From NCBI GenBank assembly GCA_903892415.1, contig CAITIQ010000579.1:1-38101 (forward strand): a stretch of 38,101 nucleotides of DNA, given 5' to 3'. The DNA is from an uncultured delta proteobacterium. Lineage in GTDB: Bacteria; Myxococcota_A; Polyangia; Polyangiales; Polyangiaceae. Each line of letters begins with the position of its first letter. The stretch's first letter is position 1. The position numbers and the translations under genes are program-made. Under the pieces are notes generated by a model. The model worked only from the letters and a program-made list of their open reading frames with translations. It had not been told where the DNA came from and made no database searches. Below, in pieces: positions 15,464 to 22,746 of this stretch.

Positions 15464-17323
15464 TCAACGACCAGGCTCGTCGCGTCCACGCATCGCGCGA
15501 TAGATGGTGCCTCGGCCAACCCCGAGTCGGCGCGCCGCTTCGCTGACGTTGCCGCCCGTGGCGCGTAGGGCCTCATCGATGGCCTGCTGCAAGATGCCAT
15601 CTCGCGTTTGTGGCGTGAGCTTGCTTTGCAGCGTGACGAGCACGGTCGGCAGCTGCTCACGTTGCACCCATTCGCTGCCATCGGCGAGCGCAGCTGCGTG
15701 CGCCATCGCGCTCTTCAGCTCACGCACGTTACCCGGCCAATCATGCGCTCGAAGGAAATCGGCCGCTGAATCCGCTAGTCGCAGCGCATGAGGTGCGAGC
15801 AGCCGCTGCGCGAGCCACACCACGTCCTCACGCTCGCGCAGTGGCGGTAACGTCACACAGGCGCCGTGGATGCGATAGAAGAGGTCCTTGCGAAAGCGTC
15901 CGTCGGCGACCATCGCCGGGAGGTCTCGACAGGTCGCGCAAACGAGGCGGAAGTCAGCCTTACGATCTTTGGTATCGCCGACTCGTTGATAGACGCCATC
16001 ATCGAGTACGCGCAGCAGAGAGGCCTGCAACGCGGCGGGCATCTCGGCGATCTCATCGAGAAAGAGCGTTCCCCTGTGAGCCGCCGCGATTCGCCCGTCA
16101 GACCCAGCGCGAGCTGCGCCGGTGAACGCTCCGGGCGCTACGCCGAATAGCTCACTGGCGATCAACTCGGGCGCGAGCGCGCCACAGTTGACGGCGACGA
16201 AGGGCTGGTCGCGGCGATCACTCTCAGCATGGATCGCGCGAGCAAACAGCTCTTTGCCGGTGCCTGTCTCAGCCAAGAGCAACACGGGCAGCGGCGTCCG
16301 CGCGAAGGTCGCAGCCAACGTCTTGGCCTTCGTGATCCGAGGGTCCTGACCAAGAATGCGAGCAAAGGCCGCTGACTCGCTCGGGCGCGGCTGAGGCACG
16401 CGCTCGGGTTCGAGCCGAACCAGGGCCGCGAGTGGCCGACCCGCCCGTCCCAACACCGGTTCGATCGTCACGCGAAAGATACCGCCCTGCGTTTCGAAGC
16501 GCGCACTCTCGCGTCCTGCGCCGCTGATCAGCTGTGCGAACTTGAGGCCGAACACCTGCTCGGAGGTCAACGAAGCTGCGATGTGCAAACTGGGTGCGAG
16601 CCCGAGAGCCACGCGCGCTGGGCGATTGATGGCGCGCACCAGGCCGCTCGCGTCCACCAGCAACGAGGCGTCGCCAGCGCGTTCGATCAAGCGTTCGATC
16701 GTCGCCAGCGCGCCGCTGCGTGAGTCGGCGAACGCGACCGTACGCAACGCGCGCTCCATGGCCAGGCCTGCGGCTTGCACTGCGATGCCAATGCGTTCGT
16801 CATGCCGCGCGAGCGGGCCCGACACGTCGAGGATGGCAACGACCTCGCCATAGGCGTCGCGAACGGGCGTCGCGTAACAGTAGAGTTCGCGGTTGCGCAG
16901 CTCGTAGTGCGCACCGCCGACCACGGCGACGGCCCGGCCCTCCAGCGCAGCAGTACCAATCGCATTGGTGCCGCGAGTCGACTCCCCCCAATGTGCGCCC
17001 TCGACCAGGCGCATCCGAGTGGAGCCCTCCACCTCATTCCACTGACTGCGAGCCGAGAGAATGACGCCCTCGGCGTCGGCCACGATCACCACGCGCGGCC
17101 CGTTCAAGAGCTCGCCGGAGAAGGACGTTAGGATCTCACGCTCTTCGCGAAAGACCTCCACGAGCCCCTCGCGACGCGTGAGCAGATCGTGCTCCGAGGT
17201 GAGCACCGGGTCGGCCTCCGACTCACGCGCCAAGCCGAGCTTCGCCACGCGAGCCCAACGCTCACGCACGCTCTCATGCTTCGGCTCGGTGAGGAGTAGC
17301 ACTCGCCGATTGTCGCATGACAA
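15464..17323 (-). CDS. AcoR-type sigma-54-dependent transcriptional activator
   Basis: This 619-residue enhancer-binding protein has a GAF-type sensor at about 65-190 (AEGVILSARSQWNEVEGSTRM, GTNAIGTAALEGRAVAVVGGAHY, ILDVSGPLARHDER), as in AcoR and DhaR. A PAS-like part lies at about 205-300. The AAA+ domain has Walker A AETGTGKE (351-358), the sigma-54 contact loop GAFTGA (398-403) and Walker B TLFLDEIAEMP near 420. A Fis-type helix-turn-helix ends it (GGNVSEAARRLGVGRGTIYRAM). It lacks a receiver domain, so it should respond to a small molecule. It faces the aldehyde dehydrogenase gene, the classical AcoR layout, and probably activates the promoter at 17494. The TTG at 17323 is the longest start; a GTG at 17302 is an alternative, as neither has a good Shine-Dalgarno. 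Confidence 0.92.
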   Translation of the reverse strand: MSCDNRRVLLLTEPKHESVRERWARVAKLGLARESEADPVLTSEHDLLTRREGLVEVFREEREILTSFSGELLNGPRVVIVADAEGVILSARSQWNEVEGSTRMRLVEGAHWGESTRGTNAIGTAALEGRAVAVVGGAHYELRNRELYCYATPVRDAYGEVVAILDVSGPLARHDERIGIAVQAAGLAMERALRTVAFADSRSGALATIERLIERAGDASLLVDASGLVRAINRPARVALGLAPSLHIAASLTSEQVFGLKFAQLISGAGRESARFETQGGIFRVTIEPVLGRAGRPLAALVRLEPERVPQPRPSESAAFARILGQDPRITKAKTLAATFARTPLPVLLLAETGTGKELFARAIHAESDRRDQPFVAVNCGALAPELIASELFGVAPGAFTGAARAGSDGRIAAAHRGTLFLDEIAEMPAALQASLLRVLDDGVYQRVGDTKDRKADFRLVCATCRDLPAMVADGRFRKDLFYRIHGACVTLPPLREREDVVWLAQRLLAPHALRLADSAADFLRAHDWPGNVRELKSAMAHAAALADGSEWVQREQLPTVLVTLQSKLTPQTRDGILQQAIDEALRATGGNVSEAARRLGVGRGTIYRAMRGRDEPGR

Positions 17324-17414
17324 CGTCAGTCGGTCAGCGCCTTGCTCGCTCGAATAGGGTCGCTGTGCAACGCGTCATGTTGTTCCGTTTCAGCGCAACT
17401 GATCGCGTTCAGAA

Positions 17415-17433
17415 CGAGCGAACAGATCGCTCG
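17415..17433. promoter_or_regulatory. Candidate upstream activator-binding inverted repeat
   Basis: CGAGCGA (17415-17421) and TCGCTCG (17427-17433) are perfect inverted repeats around a 5-nt spacer. The centre is about 70 bp upstream of the -24 element, a usual distance for a sigma-54 activator site. A nearby repeat of CGAACAG and a small GTTC-A-GAAC palindrome also lie here. The assignment is by position only. Confidence 0.4.
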
Positions 17434-17493
17434 AACAGCGTTCCAATAGGCGGTTTTCTCGAATCTCCGGACAAGTTCGCGATGACGCAGGCG

Positions 17494-17509
17494 TGGCCTA
17501 GAGGTTGCT
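17494..17509 (+). promoter_or_regulatory. Sigma-54 (-24/-12) promoter of the aldehyde dehydrogenase gene
   Basis: TGGCCTAGAGGTTGCT matches TGGCACGN4TTGCT at the key GG and GC pairs, with exact 12-nt spacing between them (GG at 17495, GC at 17507). Transcription should start near 17520, just before the Shine-Dalgarno AGGAGG at 17527-17532. The divergent AcoR-type activator supports the call. Confidence 0.82.
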
Positions 17510-17537
17510 CATGTGAGTCATCACCCAGGAGGTCTCC

Positions 17538-19058
17538 ATGGTTTACGTCCCCCCGAATCAGAGCGGTTCCAAGGTCCAGTTCAAGAGCCGCTACGCCAAC
17601 TTCATCGGCGGACAATGGAAAGAGCCAGCCAAAGGCCAGTACTTCGAGAACGTTACGCCGGTGACCGGCCGACCCTTTTGCGAGATCCCTCGCTCCACGG
17701 CCGAAGACATCGAGTCGGCCCTCGATGCCGCCCATGCCGCGAAGGCTTCGTGGGGCAAAGTCTCTGCCGGTGACCGGGCCATCCTGCTCAACAAGATCGC
17801 CGATCGTATCGAGCAAAACCTGGAGATGTTGGCGGTCGCCGAGACCTGGGACAACGGCAAACCGGTGCGCGAGACGCTCGCTGCAGACTTACCCCTGACC
17901 GTCGACCACTTCCGCTACTTCGCTGGCTGCATTCGTGCCCAGGAAGGGCGCACCTCGCAGCTCGATGACAACACCATCGCCTACCACTTTCACGAGCCGC
18001 TCGGCGTCGTGGGTCAGATCATTCCCTGGAACTTCCCGCTCTTGATGGCGACGTGGAAGCTCGCGCCAGCGCTCGCGGCCGGCAACTGCGTGGTGCTCAA
18101 ACCAGCGGAGCAAACGCCCGCGTCGATCTTGGTATTGATGGAGCTAATCGGCGATCTCTTGCCTGCCGGCGTCGTCAACGTGGTCAACGGCTTCGGCATC
18201 GAAGCTGGAAAGCCGCTCGCCTCGAGCAAGCGCATCTCGAAGATCGCCTTCACCGGCGAGACCACGACCGGCCGCTTGATCATGCAGTATGCCTCGGAGA
18301 ACCTGATCCCGGTGACGCTCGAGCTCGGTGGTAAATCACCCAATATCTTCTTCGAAGATGTGCTCGCCAAGAAGGACAGCTTCGTCGAGAAGGCGCTCGA
18401 AGGCTTCAACATGTTCGCGCTCAACCAAGGTGAGGTCTGCACCTGTCCCTCGCGCGCGCTGATTCAGGAGAGCATCGCCGCGGAGTTCCTCGAGCGAGCC
18501 GTAGCGCGAACGAAGAACCACATGCCCGGCAACCCGCTGGATCCCAAGACTAGCGTCGGCGCCCAAGCCTCGAACGATCAGCTAGAGAAGATCCTCAGCT
18601 ACATCGAACTCGGCAAGAAGGAGGGCGCGAAGGTGCTCACCGGCGGTGCTCGCGCCCAACTCTCCGGCGACCTCGCAGGCGGCTACTACGTGGAACCCAC
18701 CGTGTTCGCCGGGCAAAACAGCATGCGCATCTTCCAGGAGGAGATCTTCGGGCCGGTGGTGTCGACGACGACCTTCAAAGACTTCGACCAGGCGATCTCG
18801 ATCGCCAACGACTCACTGTACGGACTCGGTGCTGGCGTATGGACGCGCGACATGAATACCGCGTACCGCGCGGGACGCGCGATTCAGGCTGGTCGTGTGT
18901 GGACCAACTGCTACCACCTGTATCCGGCGCACGCGGCCTTCGGTGGCTACAAGCAGTCGGGCATTGGGCGAGAGAACCACGAGATGATGCTGGCGCATTA
19001 CCAACAGACCAAGAACCTGCTCGTGAGCTACGATCCGAATCCGATGGGGTTCTTCTGA
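17538..19058 (+). CDS. exaC: NAD-dependent aldehyde dehydrogenase, ExaC/AldB type
   Basis: This 506-residue enzyme oxidises aldehydes such as acetaldehyde to acids. It closely resembles Pseudomonas ExaC and E. coli AldB along its length: RYANFIGGQW, AETWDNGKPVRETLAADLPL, HFRYFAGCIRAQEG, GVVGQIIPWNFPLLMATWKL, KIAFTGETTTGRLI, and the end YPAHAAFGGYKQSGIGRE then YQQTKNLLVSYDPNPMGFF. The catalytic cysteine is C301 in NQGEVCTCPSR and the general base E262 in LELGGKSP. The length is exactly family-typical and no lesion is visible. The ATG at 17538 follows AGGAGG. Regulation is likely through the sigma-54 promoter at 17494 and the divergent activator. Its stop overlaps the DUF779 gene. The gene symbol reflects similarity; the physiological substrate is not proven. 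Confidence 0.95.
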   Translation: MVYVPPNQSGSKVQFKSRYANFIGGQWKEPAKGQYFENVTPVTGRPFCEIPRSTAEDIESALDAAHAAKASWGKVSAGDRAILLNKIADRIEQNLEMLAVAETWDNGKPVRETLAADLPLTVDHFRYFAGCIRAQEGRTSQLDDNTIAYHFHEPLGVVGQIIPWNFPLLMATWKLAPALAAGNCVVLKPAEQTPASILVLMELIGDLLPAGVVNVVNGFGIEAGKPLASSKRISKIAFTGETTTGRLIMQYASENLIPVTLELGGKSPNIFFEDVLAKKDSFVEKALEGFNMFALNQGEVCTCPSRALIQESIAAEFLERAVARTKNHMPGNPLDPKTSVGAQASNDQLEKILSYIELGKKEGAKVLTGGARAQLSGDLAGGYYVEPTVFAGQNSMRIFQEEIFGPVVSTTTFKDFDQAISIANDSLYGLGAGVWTRDMNTAYRAGRAIQAGRVWTNCYHLYPAHAAFGGYKQSGIGRENHEMMLAHYQQTKNLLVSYDPNPMGFF

Positions 19059-19387
19059 GCTCGACGGTTCGTTGCACTCCCGAAGCTGCAGAGCTGATCC
19101 GCGAGCTTCGGGCCGTGCATGGTCCGCTGATGTTTCACCAGTCGGGAGGCTGCTGTGACGGCAGCGCGCCGATGTGCTTCGTGCTCGGTGATTTCCGCCT
19201 GGGCGAGCGCGACGTCCTGCTCGGCGAGATCGAGGGCTGCCCTTTCTACATTGGCGGTGATCAATGGGAGCGCTGGCAACACACCGAGCTGACCATTGAC
19301 GTGGTCAAGGGCCGAGGCAGCGGCTTCTCCCTGGAGGCTCCGAGCGGAAAACGCTTTCTTACGCGCTCCGAGCTGTGCACAACGTAG
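19055..19387 (+). CDS. DUF779 family protein, probable CTG start
   Basis: The frame encodes a full DUF779 protein: TPEAAELIRELRAVHGPLMF, HQSGGCCDGSAPMCF, DVLLGEIEGCPFYIGG and GRGSGFSLEAPSGKRFLTRS. DUF779 genes commonly follow ExaC-type aldehyde dehydrogenases; the Cys-Cys pair and other cysteines suggest metal or redox binding, but the function is unknown. The start is odd. No in-frame ATG, GTG or TTG lies in the right place. A CTG at 19055 overlaps the preceding TGA as CTGA, has GGGG upstream, and yields the expected N-terminus (110 residues). The only downstream option, a GTG inside AVHGPLM, would delete about 20 conserved residues. Translation is probably coupled to exaC. Confidence 0.85.
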   Translation: MSSTVRCTPEAAELIRELRAVHGPLMFHQSGGCCDGSAPMCFVLGDFRLGERDVLLGEIEGCPFYIGGDQWERWQHTELTIDVVKGRGSGFSLEAPSGKRFLTRSELCTT

Positions 19388-19445
19388 TTCACCCGAGCAG
19401 TATTCCGCCGCGCAACCGCCCGCCTCTTCCAACGTAGAACAAGGA

Positions 19446-20105
19446 ATGCGGCGGTTGTCCCCGAGGCGAATCTGGTTCTTTGCAGCTGCGCTGGGTGCGC
19501 TGTTCTCGCGGCAATCGGCTGAAGCACAGGTGGTCGGTAATGGAACGGTCAACGGATCGGCCAACGGAACGGGCAACGGCGGCCTCCCCGTTGGCATCGC
19601 TCCTGTGCAGCGGCAGCCGTCTCTCGCCTTCAGCATGCGCGCCGACGCCGGAGCGGTCATTCGCGGGATGCCGGCCGATGACGACTTGGACGGCGTCCCC
19701 GATTTCGCCGTCTTGCAGGGAACTGCGTCCATCTCGCTCGGCAGCGAGACGAGAATCGGAGGCTTTTATACCGAACTCGGCTTTGCGGGCGGCCAGATCC
19801 TAGGTGGTGATGAAGCCTTCAGCGCCGGCCTCAACGCCATGTACCAAAAGCCTTGGCGGTGGTTTCGTCTCGGTGGCGGCTTTGGCGGTGCCTACCACGC
19901 ACTTGGACGAGGCACCGGCGAAGGCTTCGATCACACCGGAGAAATCCTGTTGCGGGTCCAGATGGAAATCGACCCGCTGATGAACAAAGTCTGGAACCCC
20001 TACCTCGGGCTGAGCGGCCAGGTTGGGCTGCTGATCGGCGAACTGCGGCTTGGCGCAAGCTACGCGGGCGGCGCAGCGCTCGGGTTTCGCTTCTCCGACT
20101 GGTAG
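19446..20105 (+). CDS. Exported protein, probable outer-membrane beta-barrel
   Basis: This 219-residue protein begins with a signal peptide (IWFFAAALGALFSRQSAEAQ). A short Asn/Gly/Thr-rich linker (VVGNGTVNGSANGTGNGG) follows. The rest is made of alternating, Gly-rich strands: SLAFSMRADAGAVIRG, FAVLQGTASISLGSETRIGGFYTELGFAGG, FRLGGGFGGAYHALGRGTG, EILLRVQMEI and the end GELRLGASYAGGAALGFRFSDW. This fits an eight- to ten-strand outer-membrane barrel. I do not recognise the family. The ATG at 19446 has AAGGA directly before it, too close for a normal Shine-Dalgarno. It lies 58 nt after DUF779 but its role seems unrelated to aldehyde oxidation. Confidence 0.7.
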   Translation: MRRLSPRRIWFFAAALGALFSRQSAEAQVVGNGTVNGSANGTGNGGLPVGIAPVQRQPSLAFSMRADAGAVIRGMPADDDLDGVPDFAVLQGTASISLGSETRIGGFYTELGFAGGQILGGDEAFSAGLNAMYQKPWRWFRLGGGFGGAYHALGRGTGEGFDHTGEILLRVQMEIDPLMNKVWNPYLGLSGQVGLLIGELRLGASYAGGAALGFRFSDW

Positions 20106-20167
20106 CCGGGAGCGGCTCCGCTCAGGGCGAATGCAGCTAGTCATTGCTGCCTGTACGCCTTCCGGCT

Positions 20168-20205
20168 GTGACATCGGGCCAAGTCGTTGATATGGTCGGC
20201 GCGCA
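20168..20205 (+). promoter_or_regulatory. Putative sigma-70-type promoter, leaderless
   Basis: GTGACA (20168-20173) and TATGGT (20191-20196) are 17 nt apart. The -10 ends 9 nt before the ATG at 20206, so the RNA would start about 2 nt before the start codon. No Shine-Dalgarno is seen. Confidence 0.45.
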
Positions 20206-20910
20206 ATGGCCAAGGACGACGACAAGGCGGCTGAAGAAGAGCTCGCAGGCGAAGATTCCGCTGCGGAAGACGGCGATGAAGCAGGGGACGACGGGGAGGA
20301 AGCGGAGGCGCCCGCGCCGAAGAAAGCTTCGGCTAAGAAAGGCGCTGAGCCTCGCCCGACCCCGAAGCCACACTCGACGCAGGAGGTTGAGCCGCCCTTA
20401 CCCGAGGCTGGCCTCGGCAAGAGCGTGTTCGTCTTTTTCGCTGTGATGGTGCTGCTCGCGGGCGGATTTTGGTTCCTCGGCAGCTTCGACAATCCGTTTG
20501 GTGGGGGAGCTCCCAAGTGGCGAGTCGGCCAAAGCTATCCCGTGGACCTCACGTTGGATCCCGCCGATGACACCAAGCTTTCCTGCGCTTCGGAGACGGA
20601 GCTCGCGGGCAAGCGCTGTGAGTACGAGTCGAAGAGCAAGCGCCACGAGAAGAAGCTCGAGGACGGCAACATGCTCAGGCCCTATTCGCTTGCGGATGGC
20701 TCGGCCAGGCTGCTGGCGGCCGGTGTTTGGAGCGCGCCCGAGCTCGAGAAGAGCGTGCGCCCGAAAGACCGCTTCACGCTGAAGTGCCAATTCAAGGTTG
20801 AAGGAAAGATCAACTCGCCCGCCGTGCGCTGGGACATTGCTGGGGCCTGGAACGAGAAGAACGAGGATTGGTTCGCCGGCACCGTTTCGGATTGCAAGCT
20901 CGCGAAGTGA
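20206..20910 (+). CDS. Single-pass membrane protein with acidic Ala/Lys-rich N-terminus
   Basis: This 234-residue protein has an intracellular N-terminus of about 69 residues, rich in Glu/Asp/Ala then Lys/Pro (DDDKAAEEELAGEDSAAEDG, KKASAKKGAEP). One membrane helix lies at about 72-92 (VFVFFAVMVLLAGGFWFL). The outer part (about 95-234) has a beta-rich pattern and four cysteines (LSCASE, KRCEYE, LKCQFK, SDCKL) that could make two disulfides. I do not recognise the family. It starts a plus-strand unit with the kinase at 20935 (24-nt gap), so it may work with that kinase, for example as an envelope-side partner. That is inference. Confidence 0.7.
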   Translation: MAKDDDKAAEEELAGEDSAAEDGDEAGDDGEEAEAPAPKKASAKKGAEPRPTPKPHSTQEVEPPLPEAGLGKSVFVFFAVMVLLAGGFWFLGSFDNPFGGGAPKWRVGQSYPVDLTLDPADDTKLSCASETELAGKRCEYESKSKRHEKKLEDGNMLRPYSLADGSARLLAAGVWSAPELEKSVRPKDRFTLKCQFKVEGKINSPAVRWDIAGAWNEKNEDWFAGTVSDCKLAK

Positions 20911-20926
20911 GTCTCGCGAAGTGAGT
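20899..20926 (+). repeat. Exact 14-bp tandem duplication at a gene end
   Basis: CTCGCGAAGTGAGT occurs twice in direct contact (20899-20912, 20913-20926). The first copy contains the TGA stop of the membrane protein gene; the second places an identical stop-like triplet just after it. It looks like a recent replication-slippage event and changes only the short gap to the kinase gene. Confidence 0.9.
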
Positions 20927-20934
20927 AATGCAAC

Positions 20935-22746
20935 GTGAGTGACCAGGAGATCGAGCGCCTTCGGCAAGAGAACGCTACTTTGCGTAGCGGGCGTCTCGAT
21001 CTCGTGCGGGATCTCAACCGCGTCATCGCGCTTGGTGACTTTGCGCTTCGCTGTGCCAGCGCTGAAGAGCCCGGGGACGTCCTCGACCGAGCGCTGCTCG
21101 TGCTCGGGCAGGTGCTGTCACTTGATTCGAAGGCTGCCTTTGGGCTCGATGGTTCGGGCATCGACATGCGCGTATTCGCGAAACGGAGCCGACAAAGCTC
21201 GCGCGCGCCAGGCCCGATCCCGGTGTCCGTCGTTCAATACGTTCGCGCGCAACCCGTTGCGAACATCTTCAAACTCGACGAATCGCCCGATACGCCCGCG
21301 CTCTCCGCCTTGCTCGAAGCGCTGTTTCCGAATGAAGGGCCTTGGGAAGGAAGTCGGGTGGTGCTCATCCCGTTGCGGCCCAAGCCCGGCGAGACGATGG
21401 GCGCCATCGTTGCGGTGAAGCAGGCTGGGGAAAGCGGCCAGGAAGAAGGCCCCGAAGAGGCGGACGCGACCTTTCTGGTCTTGCTCGAGAACCACGTCGA
21501 TCGAGCGCTGCAAGCAGCCTTGCTCGTCTCCGATCTAAAGTCTCGCGGGCAGGAGCTCGCCGAGAGCACACGCCGGTTCAAAGAGAGCCTCGATAACCTC
21601 GAGCGCACCCAGAAGCAGCTGCTGCAAGCTCGCAAACTCGAGGCGATTGGCCGTCTCGCCGGCGGCGTTGCCCACGACTTCAACAACCTGCTGACAGTGA
21701 TTCGAAATCACGTGGACTTCCTTTCGGAGAAGTTCGCCTCTGGTACCGAGGAGTCCGACGACGTGCTCGCGATCGGAGAAGCGGTGGAGCGCGCGACGCG
21801 GATCACCCGTCAGCTGCTCGCGTTTGGCCGGCGCAACGAGGGTCGGCCAGAGGTGCTGGACCTAAACCGCGTGGGCACCGAGTTGACGCGCGGCATCGGC
21901 CGGTTGGTAGGCGAACACGTGACGATCGAACTCAAGCTCGATCCAACCATCCCGCCCGTACGCGCGGATCGAGCCCAGCTCGAGCAAGTCTTTTTGAACC
22001 TGCTGGTGAACGCGCGCGACGCCATGAGCGACGGGGGCGTGGTGAGGCTATCGACGCGCCAAGCCACCGCAGCAGACCTGGCCGATTCGGATCTGCCCAA
22101 AGACCCGGCGCAGTTCGTCGCGCTGGTGGTCGAGGACACAGGCTGCGGCATGGATGAATCCACGCGCGCACGGCTGTTTGAGCCGTTCTTCACGACCAAA
22201 GGGCCGGGCCAGGGAACCGGACTTGGGCTGGCCACGGTGTACGGCATCGTAGAGAAGCACGGTGGTCACATCAGCGTGGCCAGTTCGCCCGGCGAGGGTA
22301 CGACGTTTACTCTCGTTTTCCCGACGGCTCGGCGAAGTTCGCTGGTGCTCGAGGCGGTCGCGGGCAACCGCGCAAAGACGCCAGTCACAAGCGCGACCAT
22401 CTTGCTCGTGGAGGACGACGCAGGGCTTCGGCGTGCGGCGCTGCGTACGTTGAGCGCTCGCGGTTACACCGTGCTCGAGGCCAAAGACGGCGAAGAAGCG
22501 CTGGCCGTCGCCAACGCCCACGCGGGCGATATTGAGCTCGTCGTGACCGACGTCGTCATGCCCAAGATGGCCGGTCCCAAGCTGGTAAGTGAGCTGCGCG
22601 TGAGCCGGCGGTTCAAGGTGATCTACGTCTCGGGCTACACCTTCGACATGCTCGATCCGCGCGCCATGGAAGACGGCTCGTTTCTCTCCAAGCCGTTCTC
22701 TCCGGACGAGCTCCTGGGGCTGATTCAAGCATCGCTTGCCTCGTAG
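20935..22746 (+). CDS. Hybrid histidine kinase (GAF-like sensor, kinase, receiver)
   Basis: This 603-residue soluble kinase starts with a coiled coil (QEIERLRQENATLRSGRLDL). A GAF-like sensor follows at about 35-190, then a second coiled coil (RFKESLDNLERTQKQLLQARK). The phospho-acceptor is H247 in GGVAHDFNNLLTVI. The ATP-binding domain shows N359 in LVNARDAM, DTGCGMD, FEPFFTTKGPGQGTGLGL and GGHISVASSPGEGTTF. A C-terminal receiver carries ILLVEDD, phospho-acceptor D539 (VVTDVVMP) and the lysine of FLSKPFSPDE. All catalytic residues are present. The HDFNNLL type and receiver arrangement are common in myxobacteria. It starts with GTG 24 nt after the membrane protein gene. No separate output regulator is adjacent, so its phosphorelay target is unknown. 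Confidence 0.93.
   Translation: MSDQEIERLRQENATLRSGRLDLVRDLNRVIALGDFALRCASAEEPGDVLDRALLVLGQVLSLDSKAAFGLDGSGIDMRVFAKRSRQSSRAPGPIPVSVVQYVRAQPVANIFKLDESPDTPALSALLEALFPNEGPWEGSRVVLIPLRPKPGETMGAIVAVKQAGESGQEEGPEEADATFLVLLENHVDRALQAALLVSDLKSRGQELAESTRRFKESLDNLERTQKQLLQARKLEAIGRLAGGVAHDFNNLLTVIRNHVDFLSEKFASGTEESDDVLAIGEAVERATRITRQLLAFGRRNEGRPEVLDLNRVGTELTRGIGRLVGEHVTIELKLDPTIPPVRADRAQLEQVFLNLLVNARDAMSDGGVVRLSTRQATAADLADSDLPKDPAQFVALVVEDTGCGMDESTRARLFEPFFTTKGPGQGTGLGLATVYGIVEKHGGHISVASSPGEGTTFTLVFPTARRSSLVLEAVAGNRAKTPVTSATILLVEDDAGLRRAALRTLSARGYTVLEAKDGEEALAVANAHAGDIELVVTDVVMPKMAGPKLVSELRVSRRFKVIYVSGYTFDMLDPRAMEDGSFLSKPFSPDELLGLIQASLAS

Noticed and set aside
17310..17323. Small inverted repeat TTGTC-GCAT-GACAA at the activator start
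   Set aside because: The arms are only 5 bp and easily arise by chance; not enough for an operator call.
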